Source of the DNA: Pleurocapsa sp. MO_226.B13
Lineage (GTDB): Bacteria > Cyanobacteriota > Cyanobacteriia > Cyanobacteriales > Xenococcaceae
NCBI GenBank assembly: GCA_030064795.1
Contig: JASJEI010000109.1
Span: 1 to 12,644 of the forward strand
DNA length: 12,644 nt
Direction: 5' to 3'
A program made the translations under genes and the position numbers. The notes beneath the pieces were generated by a model. The model had not been told where the DNA came from, searched no databases, and was given only the letters and a program-made list of their open reading frames with translations. This document shows, piece by piece, positions 6,787 through 12,644 of the stretch; position 1 is the stretch's first letter, and each line of letters begins with the position of its first letter.

Positions 6787-8022
6787 CAGGGCTGTTTCAT
6801 TTTCAACAAAATAGGAGATAATCAAAGCTAATAAACATTAAGTACAAAAAGTAAGAATATAGCCCAGATTATGACTCATTTCACTTATTGCTGCTTTAAT
6901 AGAATCAAAGCCATGTGCTCTTAAAAGAGTTAACACCCAGGTTTTGAGCAGAGATAGGTTCCTCGGAGCTAACCCGGCTTTTTGAGGACTGATATCTTCT
7001 TCATAGATGACATCTTTAACAAGCGTGAAGGGAATTTTCAATTAGCCAATGTCCTCGAATACCATTCGCTAAACGTTGAGATTGAGGTGGTAAAGAACAA
7101 AGATAATAACTGATGCTGCAATATGGCTCATTACCACGAGTTCCACGCTCGTTCAACTTTAATCACACAACCAACGCCAATCCATTTGGGGTCAAGTTTT
7201 TCGGGAGGCTCAAACACTGCGATTTGACGATAACTATTACGGTCTCTAGTTTTTTCATGATGTTCCACTTGCTTAAAGGCTGGAGTTTGTGAAGAATTGT
7301 GTTTTGATTTGTTGATCTAGTGATGGCTGAGAGCGCTTTGACTTTCACGCTTGTAGTCATTGTCTGAGAGAGCGATCGCTACGAGAGTTTTTTTTGACAA
7401 TGAAGAGCATCAAAGGTGAACACAACTCCAGTTAAATCTAATAATTCAATTAAGTCTCGAACCACGTTAATTTCGCTTTCTCCTTTGTTTTCCATCATTT
7501 TGACTCCCAAGACTAATCCTCTTTGATGAGAAAAAGCCGAAACGCAGTTGATCAAGTTTTGTTGTGCATTGTCGTAGTTGCTAACGGTATTTTTCAGGCT
7601 CTTACCATCAAGAGATATCCATTCTGATGAAGGAATCAAACTATATTGTTGACGACCTTGATTAAACACCAGTTGTAGCTCTTCATAATCTAAATTGAGC
7701 ATCACTCTTCTAAGCACTGAATAAGAAGGAACTCTGGCTTTAGGAATTTGAAGTCTTTTAATCAATTCTCGTGGCGTGACGTTCGACAAATCTACCTAAT
7801 TGTCGATCACCCCAATAACCACTCATCATTCCCATAATTATGATGAGAAGCACCAGCCACAGAGGATGACGAAGACCATGAGGAGAGCGATGATCGGGTA
7901 TTTGTTTGAGATAGTCGATTAAGCTTTTATCTATCATTTTTTGAGCTATAAGAGCAAATATATAGTTTTTAATCTCTAAAACTTTAATTTAACTCTTTTG
8001 ACTCCATAATGAAACAGCCCTG
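6787..8022 (-). mobile_element. ISAs1-family insertion sequence (decayed transposase, intact ends)
   Basis: The element is 1236 bp. Its ends are inverted repeats starting CAGGGCTGTTTCATT (6787-6801) matched by AATGAAACAGCCCTG (8008-8022); this end sequence is the type I associate with the ISAs1 family. A perfect 12-bp direct repeat flanks it (6775-6786, 8023-8034). Both ends and the duplication are intact although the transposase has several frame breaks, so it is a fairly young insertion that can no longer move by itself, although an active relative could act on the ends. Confidence 0.88.
6838..7937 (-). pseudogene. ISAs1-family transposase, multiple frameshifts
   Basis: Read minus from the ATG at 7937: MIDKSLIDYLKQIPDHRSPH, then GLRHPLWLVLLIIIMGMMSGYWGDRQLGRFVERH. 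The frame then breaks near 7770 and resumes as ELIKRLQIPKARVPSYSVLR, EWISLDGKSLKNTVSNYDN (first catalytic Asp region), INCVSAFSHQRGLVLG and VFTFDALHCQKK (second Asp). A further shift lies in a run of eight A residues (near 7388), after which AIALSDNDY continues. More breaks occur near 7150 and 7040 (within IEN-LH-VKDVIYEED) before the C-terminal NLSLLKTWVLTLLR block. At least four frame changes make it a pseudogene. The order of motifs is that of the ISAs1 family; nothing in the frames suggests programmed frameshifting at more than the A-run. Confidence 0.85.
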
Positions 8023-8038
8023 CCTCCTTTCAGGAGGG
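8023..8038. repeat. Right target-site duplication and remainder of the interrupted hairpin
   Basis: CCTCCTTTCAGG (8023-8034) duplicates 6775-6786, and the following AGGG completes the right stem of the hairpin. Deleting the element and one duplication restores CCCTCC-TTTCA-GGAGGG. Confidence 0.75.
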
Positions 8039-8174
8039 AATGAGGGAGGTGGCGCATGGGAACGCTGACCAAGACGGCGAACTAATATCTCGACCATATA
8101 TTTTCAATAGATCTCTATGCCTAACCCAACCAAAAGAGCGTGGCAAGATTAATTTGAGGCATTAGAAAAGTCCA

Positions 8175-8204
8175 CAGATGAACGCAGATAAACACAGATA
8201 GATA
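8175..8204. repeat. Short tandem CAGATRAACR repeat
   Basis: Three 10-bp units (CAGATGAACG, CAGATAAACA, CAGATAGATA) run head to tail, preceded by TCCA. This CCACAGATGAACRCAGATAAACACAGAT filler recurs between genes in many bacterial genomes, cyanobacteria included (recalled). The rest of 8039-8261 contains no gene I can support. Confidence 0.6.
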
Positions 8205-8261
8205 TTTACTATTGCACTATTTTAAGCGTGTCAGTCCACTATATTTCTAAGAGAGCATATA

Positions 8262-9743
8262 TTAATAAAGTTCAGCGTCTTTAAATTGTTTCATCTTTTG
8301 AGCATTAGCTGCTTCACCGCAACTGCGGGGGGTGGGAAAAACCTTTCCAGGATTAGCTAGTCCTTTTTTATTCAAAGCAGTACGGACATACTGCATAGTT
8401 TCCAAATCGGTTTCATTAAACATATAGGGCATATAACAATTCTTATCTGCGCCGATACCATGTTCCCCCGATAAACTTCCTCCTGCATCGACACAGAGTT
8501 TGAGAATTTCACCGCCAATTTCCTCTACCGTTTCAAAAGATCCAGGGACGGCATTATCATAAAGAATTAGAGGATGCAGGTTGCCATCTCCAGCATGAAA
8601 AACATTGGCAATTTTATAACCATAGCGATCGCTTAAAGCATTTATTTCCTTTAATACCTGTGCCAGTTTGGTACGAGGAATCACTCCATCCTGGACAAAA
8701 TAGTCGGGACTGATATGTCCCGCAGCAGCAAAAGCAGCTTTTCTACCCTTCCAAAGTTTTGCCCTAGTGTCGATATCATTAGCGGTAGTAATTCCAGTAG
8801 CTTTATTTTGCCGACAAATAGCTTCGACTTTTTGTTTATAGGTTTTAACCTCGACTTTTAAACCATCCAACTCTACTAATAGTACTGCTTGAGCGTTGCG
8901 ATCGTAACAACCAGTGGCGACAATATCTTCTACCGCGTTGATACTGAGGTTATCCATAATTTCCATTCCCGCAGGAATAATTCCCTCACTGATAATATCC
9001 GCTACTGCTGCACCAGAATCTTCCACGCTAGGGAAGTTTGCTAACACTACACAGACTGATTCAGGACGTTTTAAAATCCGCAGAGTAACTTCAGTAGCAA
9101 TGCCTAATGTTCCTTCCGAACCAACAAACAAGCCAGTTAGATCGTATCCAGGCATTTCAGGAACAATACCACCCACATCAATGATAGAACCATCGGTAGT
9201 AACTATTTTTAAACCCAGGACGTGATTGGTAGTTACGCCGTACTTGAGACAGTGAACGCCTCCCGAATTCTCTGCCACATTGCCCCCAATAGAACAGATA
9301 ATCTGGCTAGAAGGATCGGGGGCATAATAAAAACCCGCACCGCTAACCGCCTGAGTTACCCAGTTATTGATTACTCCAGGCTGGACGACAATATAATGAT
9401 TATCTAAATCTTGATGGAGAATGCGATTCATCCTCGCTGTAACAATTAAAACACAGTCTTCAACAGGTAATGCTCCTCCAGATAAACCCGTACCCGCGCC
9501 CCTGGCAACCCAGGGTAAATCATTGTCGTGACAGATTTTAACCGTAGCTGCTACCTCTTCTGTGGTGCGAGGCAACACTACCAATGCAGGACGTTGACGA
9601 TAGCTAGCCAAACCATCACATTCATAGGTCAATAATTCTTCTTTACGACGTATTACCCCATCTTGACCAACTATCGCTGTTAACTCTTTGATGATTGGCT
9701 GCCATTTATCTTTAGTGCCTGGGAAAAGCTTACCTAGTACCAT
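8262..9743 (-). CDS. glcD: Glycolate dehydrogenase FAD-linked subunit GlcD
   Basis: This 493-residue flavoprotein belongs to the FAD-linked oxidase family that oxidises glycolate (or D-lactate) to the 2-oxoacid; in cyanobacteria it serves the photorespiratory glycolate pathway. The PCMH-type FAD-binding domain spans about 50-230, with RGAGTGLSGGALP (81-93), GFYYAPDPSSQ (137-147), SIGGNVAENSGG (151-162) and VGSEGTLGIATEVTL (207-221). The C-terminal oxidase domain has VFHAGDGNLHP (381-391), GSLSGEHGIG (422-431) and the closing NPGKVFPTPRSCGE. Length is that expected of cyanobacterial GlcD. No glcE or glcF is adjacent, as usual in cyanobacteria. The ATG at 9743 has no own Shine-Dalgarno sequence; a five-codon leader ORF with a good one ends two bases upstream. 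D-lactate as substrate cannot be ruled out. Confidence 0.92.
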   Translation of the reverse strand: MVLGKLFPGTKDKWQPIIKELTAIVGQDGVIRRKEELLTYECDGLASYRQRPALVVLPRTTEEVAATVKICHDNDLPWVARGAGTGLSGGALPVEDCVLIVTARMNRILHQDLDNHYIVVQPGVINNWVTQAVSGAGFYYAPDPSSQIICSIGGNVAENSGGVHCLKYGVTTNHVLGLKIVTTDGSIIDVGGIVPEMPGYDLTGLFVGSEGTLGIATEVTLRILKRPESVCVVLANFPSVEDSGAAVADIISEGIIPAGMEIMDNLSINAVEDIVATGCYDRNAQAVLLVELDGLKVEVKTYKQKVEAICRQNKATGITTANDIDTRAKLWKGRKAAFAAAGHISPDYFVQDGVIPRTKLAQVLKEINALSDRYGYKIANVFHAGDGNLHPLILYDNAVPGSFETVEEIGGEILKLCVDAGGSLSGEHGIGADKNCYMPYMFNETDLETMQYVRTALNKKGLANPGKVFPTPRSCGEAANAQKMKQFKDAELY

Positions 9744-9745
9744 CG

Positions 9746-9763
9746 CTATTTTAAATTCTGCAT
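9746..9763 (-). promoter_or_regulatory. Five-codon leader ORF (MQNLK) upstream of glcD
   Basis: Reading minus, GAGAGG (complement of 9769-9774), a five-base spacer and ATG at 9763 start a frame ATG CAG AAT TTA AAA TAG. Its stop (9748-9746) ends two bases before the glcD ATG. glcD itself lacks a ribosome site, so its translation may rely on termination-reinitiation from this leader. The motif is directly visible; the function is inference. Confidence 0.4.
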
Positions 9764-9937
9764 ATTTACCTCTCTTTAACCATCATATCGAACTGCACAC
9801 AGCAATCCCACCTAATTTGCCAAAGTCAACTTCCATTGCTGTTAAACAAACCTTTAATGGATGCGATCGCCAATTTTCAGGCTACTTTCGATAGCGATTT
9901 TTTCGACTATAGATATAAAAATATTTTTAATTGAAGG

Positions 9938-10822
9938 TTAAAAATTGTTCTGCCGAACTATTTTAATGAAAGATGGTAAGACTAGATTGCTAGCATGAGG
10001 ACTCCAAGCAACAGCAGTTTCCAGTGTGGGAGTTGGTTCGATTAAGTCTCGAAAGACTACTCCATGTCTTCCTAAAGTTCTTACCGAACTATGAATTAAA
10101 CTAATCCCTATTCCTGCTGCTACTAAACCTAGAATAGTTTGTTGTGGGATGGTCTCCTGAACTACGTTAGGACTAAAGCCAGCTTGCTGACATAGATTAA
10201 TAATGCGATCGTATAATACCGAACCAACATGACGGGGAAAGAGAATAAATGACTCGTTAGCTAATTGTTGGAGAGAAACGGGTTTGGATACATTTGCCAG
10301 AGGATGATTGTCGGGCAAAGCTACGACTAATTGCTCTCGATAAATAGTTTCTAGAATTAACCCGTCATGATTAATAGGAGGATGCAACAAGCCAAGATCG
10401 ATTTGCCCATTGTTGAGTGCTAAAAGCTGTTCTGGAGTTTGCATTCGTTTTAAAGTTAAATCTACTTGAGGATAAAGCTGTTTAAATTGGCGTACCGCAG
10501 TGGGAAGTACAATATTCAATGCCGAACCCGTAAAACCTACTGTTATGCTGCCAATTTTGCCTTGAGATGCTTGTTTGACTAACTCCACGGCGCGATCTGC
10601 TTGTTGAAGGGTTTTTCTAGTTTCTGCTAAAAAAATTTCACCAACTTCAGTTAAACGAACCGTTCGCTTAGTTCGGTAAAAGAGCTTCGCCCCTAGTTCT
10701 TCTTCGAGATCTTTAATTTGTCGGCTTAGAGGTTGTTGAGTAATACAGAGTCTTTTGGCAGCCCGACCAAAATGAAGTTCTTCAGCAACCGCAACAAAGT
10801 AACGCAGATGGCGTAATTCCAT
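9938..10822 (-). CDS. LysR-type transcriptional regulator
   Basis: The 294-residue protein has the standard LysR layout. The N-terminal winged helix-turn-helix is MELRHLRYFVAVAEELHFGR through LCITQQPLSRQIKDLEEELG (about 1-60), followed by the linker helix (61-90, FLAETRKTLQQADRAVELV). A two-lobed effector-binding domain spans about 92-290, beginning GSITVGFTGSALNIVLP. The head most resembles the BenM/CatM-like branch rather than CbbR/CmpR, judged by eye. It lies 194 bp upstream of glcD on the same strand and is divergent from the phosphatase-like gene 128 bp away; LysR regulators classically control the divergent neighbour and themselves. No Shine-Dalgarno sequence precedes the ATG at 10822. 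The co-inducer is unknown. Confidence 0.92.
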   Translation of the reverse strand: MELRHLRYFVAVAEELHFGRAAKRLCITQQPLSRQIKDLEEELGAKLFYRTKRTVRLTEVGEIFLAETRKTLQQADRAVELVKQASQGKIGSITVGFTGSALNIVLPTAVRQFKQLYPQVDLTLKRMQTPEQLLALNNGQIDLGLLHPPINHDGLILETIYREQLVVALPDNHPLANVSKPVSLQQLANESFILFPRHVGSVLYDRIINLCQQAGFSPNVVQETIPQQTILGLVAAGIGISLIHSSVRTLGRHGVVFRDLIEPTPTLETAVAWSPHASNLVLPSFIKIVRQNNF

Positions 10823-10860
10823 TTGAACTTTTTAGGTGTTAATTAGTAGCAAAAAATGTG

Positions 10861-10889
10861 TTGGACACTAGCAAAGTATAGCTTATACA
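10861..10889 (+). promoter_or_regulatory. Candidate promoter with overlapping dyad between lysR and the phosphatase-like gene
   Basis: A weak TTGGAC (10861-10866) and TATACA (10884-10889) are 17 bases apart. Overlapping the downstream hexamer is the dyad GTATA-GCT-TATAC (10876-10888). LysR proteins bind AT-rich interrupted dyads (T-N11-A type) in such divergent regions; T10877 and A10889 satisfy the spacing but are not the symmetric positions of this dyad. Candidate operator only. Confidence 0.35.
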
Positions 10890-10950
10890 TTTGAATTAAT
10901 AGATGTAACGGATTGTTCAATTTAACGATCGCACAGAAGGGGAGTTTGCT

Positions 10951-12129
10951 ATGAGATTATTTGTTTATTTGCTATTTTTGATAATATTTTTGCCTGCTAA
11001 AGCTTTTGCTCAAACGCCAGAACGCGTTTTGATGCTTTTTATTGATGGGTTGCATCCCCGCGCTATAAATCATTTTGATTTAAAAAATATCAAGCGCGTC
11101 ATGGAGAACGGAACATATGCAGAAAAAGGTGTGATGATGTATCCAGCACATCCAACATTAGGCGATTATGGTGATTGGCATACGACATCATTCCCGAATA
11201 TTGCAGGGCAAGCTGGAACAGTGTTTTTTGAAAAACAGCCGCGATTTTTACAGCATGTTATGGGTCAACAGGGAAAAACTCTTCATGCTGCGGGAAGTCG
11301 TTCTTATCGAACTATGAACGAAGGTTTTGATTATACCTTTACGTCCTCTGGTGGAACTACTGACCAACAAGTTGTTGACTTCTATATCAATGCAATTGAG
11401 CAACAAGGCGATATTGTTTACGCCAGATTAATGCTACAAGAAACTGGTAATGCAGGTCGTATAGAGTCTGCCAAAAATACATCAGACGATCCTTGGGCAA
11501 ATGACGTGTTTCACGAGCAATCGCCTTACGGTCAAACTGTTAAGCAAGCTGACGAACAAATAGGTCGTTTACTTGATTATCTTGAAGATCGCGGTAAGCT
11601 TGATACTACTCTGATAACAATTGGTGGCGACGGTCAGGCTATTGGTGGCTGGCATCAAACACTAGATGAAAACGCCGCACTAACTCCTGTTATTTTTAAA
11701 GGACCAGGAATTCCACAAGGACGAACAATTCCATATGCAGAAAATATTGATGTAGCTCCGACTATTGCATCCTTAATGGGCGTAAATCCACCGAATCAGG
11801 ATGGTGGAACAGGACTTATTCTTTTTGGTTCTAATGCGCATACAAACGCGCACCCACGCTACCTAGAAACTATCAATCAGCAAATTCGCGATTATAGAAA
11901 GCTACACGCACAAGCTGTTTTGAGAGCATTTGAAGATCCTAAAATGAATGTTTTGCTAATGGAACTCAAACACGGTCTTCTTTCAGAACATCAATTTTAC
12001 ACGCCAGAGCGCGTCATGGAGTGGCATAAATCAGAGGATCTTTCTTCTATGATAGAGAGTAATGCATGGGTTCTAGAAACATTGCGCTTAGCTTTGGAAG
12101 AAAATAAGTATAGGTTTGGTGCTTACTAA
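10951..12129 (+). CDS. Secreted alkaline phosphatase superfamily protein
   Basis: The 392-residue product has a clean signal peptide (MRLFVYLLFLIIFLPAKAFA, cleavage after residue 20), so it is periplasmic or exported. LMLFIDGLHP (28-36) carries the first metal-ligand Asp (D32) of the alkaline phosphatase / nucleotide pyrophosphatase fold. HTTSFPN (77-83) resembles the nucleophile block T-FPN of that group, with S80 at the nucleophile position. DVAPTIASLMG (267-277) is the conserved C-terminal core strand and helix. Two other metal motifs look altered: the usual DxxGH reads ETGNAGR (164-170), and DHG reads GDGQ (226-229); H235 follows. It may therefore be a phosphodiesterase variant, a sulfatase relative or catalytically changed. 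AAGGGGAG and a six-base spacer precede the ATG. The gene has no HIP1 octamer. Confidence 0.8.
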   Translation: MRLFVYLLFLIIFLPAKAFAQTPERVLMLFIDGLHPRAINHFDLKNIKRVMENGTYAEKGVMMYPAHPTLGDYGDWHTTSFPNIAGQAGTVFFEKQPRFLQHVMGQQGKTLHAAGSRSYRTMNEGFDYTFTSSGGTTDQQVVDFYINAIEQQGDIVYARLMLQETGNAGRIESAKNTSDDPWANDVFHEQSPYGQTVKQADEQIGRLLDYLEDRGKLDTTLITIGGDGQAIGGWHQTLDENAALTPVIFKGPGIPQGRTIPYAENIDVAPTIASLMGVNPPNQDGGTGLILFGSNAHTNAHPRYLETINQQIRDYRKLHAQAVLRAFEDPKMNVLLMELKHGLLSEHQFYTPERVMEWHKSEDLSSMIESNAWVLETLRLALEENKYRFGAY

Positions 12130-12155
12130 TTGTGCGTTGATGAAGTTTCGTATGA

Positions 12156-12510
12156 CTCACTAAAAAAGCGATCGCCTTACTGCATACATTACCCGCGCCA
12201 GCAAATGAGCCAGAATCGGCTAAAATAACTACCCAAGTAGAAAGAGCAGTTTTATTTTATTTTGATGGTTTACATCCCGATGCCATAGAACGTTTTAATT
12301 TACCCAATCTCAAACGCCTACAGGCAGAAGTAACGACTGTAGAGCAAGCCATCATGACCTTTCCCTGGCATCCAACTACGGGGGCTTACGGCGAAATGCA
12401 CACTACTTCCTTGCCCAACCCGATTACGATGGCAGGCAATTTATTTCTACGACCGAATCAAAAAATGTTGCAAGATATGTTTCCCCGCGAAGTCGATACA
12501 GCGATCGCTA
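12156..12510 (+). pseudogene. Truncated second copy of the phosphatase-superfamily gene
   Basis: The plus frame open from 12156 encodes a hydrophobic leader-like segment (KKAIALLHTLPAPANE), then ERAVLFYFDGLHPDAIERFN, then FPWHPTTGAYGEMHTTSLPN and AGNLFLRPNQKMLQDMFP. Aligned by hand to the intact upstream gene, about 35 of 83 residues agree, including DGLHP and HTTSxPN, so it is an old paralogue, not a recent duplicate. The N-terminus probably began at the ATG at 12140 (MKFRM) and lost frame by one base. Family similarity stops near 12490-12510, where a transposase fragment begins; the rest of the enzyme is missing. It starts about 10 bp after the stop of the intact gene. Unlike that gene, it carries HIP1 sites (12168, 12501). 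Confidence 0.75.
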
Positions 12511-12513
12511 TGA

Positions 12514-12644
12514 TCATTAGAAAATACTCAGAAACAAGTTGTTTGTCCCTCTTGTGGTCAAACTACCGAGTTATTACATCAAAATAATTTCCCAACTGTT
12601 CGAGATTGATCATGATTGTCAACAATCGGTATATTTAAAAGTAA
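12514..12644 (+). pseudogene. ISL3-family transposase, N-terminal zinc-finger fragment (partial)
   Basis: In the frame starting at 12514 the sequence reads SLENTQKQVVCPSCGQTTEL then LHQNNFPTVRD, up to a TGA at 12607. A CPxCG zinc-binding knuckle followed by LHQN and VRD is the N-terminal pattern of cyanobacterial ISL3-family transposases, judged from memory. After the stop, VYLKV appears in a shifted frame, as expected for the next family block, so a small indel broke it. The start codon and 5' inverted repeat of the element are missing, and the window ends inside it. Family assignment rests on a short stretch. Confidence 0.55.

Noticed and set aside
7163..7360. 65-codon minus-strand frame within the ISAs1 element
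   Set aside because: The real transposase remnant in this stretch reads in a different frame (SDNDYKRESQ, IAVFEPPEKLDPKWIG); this frame has no family match.
8039..8261. Possible small RNA or gene downstream of glcD
   Set aside because: No credible frame, promoter plus terminator or conserved RNA fold was visible; only the short tandem repeat stands out.
8914..9407. Two plus-strand frames opposite glcD
   Set aside because: Both are antisense shadows of a clearly real, full-length glcD.

Overview
The window looks like a piece of a cyanobacterial chromosome. It is AT-rich. HIP1 octamers (GCGATCGC) occur at about 285, 1308, 1498, 6118, 6562, 7372, 8625, 9863, 12168 and 12501. Several proteins are of types common in cyanobacteria (HtpX-like M48 protease, GlcD-type glycolate dehydrogenase subunit). 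The intergenic filler is also typical: GTTGGGTTT/AAACCCAAC dyads, CTCCCC-TTTCA-GGGGAG hairpins and CAGATRAACR tandem units. The exact genus cannot be read from the sequence; a large-genome, IS-rich unicellular or pleurocapsalean lineage would fit.

Layout. Positions 1-1043 are a graveyard: a dyad repeat, then a 354-bp MITE-like deletion derivative of an IS5-family element (201-554), abutting the C-terminal remnant of a different IS5-family transposase (about 558-864). Next come an intact aldo/keto reductase on the minus strand (1044-2006) and, divergently, an intact GH13_18 sugar phosphorylase on the plus strand (2232-4199). They share a 225-bp control region with a perfect 6-bp-arm dyad. A convergent 105-codon gene of unknown function follows (4259-4576, minus), then an M48 membrane protease with a C-terminal extension (4870-6597). 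A GC-skewed hairpin-repeat region (about 6640-6786 and 8023-8040) is split by a decayed ISAs1-family element of 1236 bp with a perfect 12-bp target duplication.

The right third holds glcD (8262-9743, minus) preceded on the same strand by a LysR-type regulator (9938-10822, minus). Divergent from the regulator is a secreted alkaline-phosphatase-superfamily protein (10951-12129, plus). Immediately downstream lies the N-terminal part of a second, diverged paralogue of that phosphatase (about 12156-12510), broken where a fragment of an ISL3-family transposase is joined to it (about 12514-12644).

How genes may work together: the phosphorylase would release a sugar phosphate from a glucoside, plausibly glucosylglycerate or a related compatible solute. 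GlcD oxidises photorespiratory glycolate. The LysR regulator lies between glcD and the phosphatase-like gene and could control either. These links are inferred from position only. No CRISPR array, tRNA, rRNA or defence cassette was seen, and I found no clear candidate for a wholly new multi-gene system. The most unusual items are a transposase frameshift that coincides exactly with a HIP1 site, an IS inserted into the hairpin of a repeat family, a five-codon leader ORF with a strong ribosome site directly before glcD, and a tandem pair of atypical phosphatase-superfamily genes.
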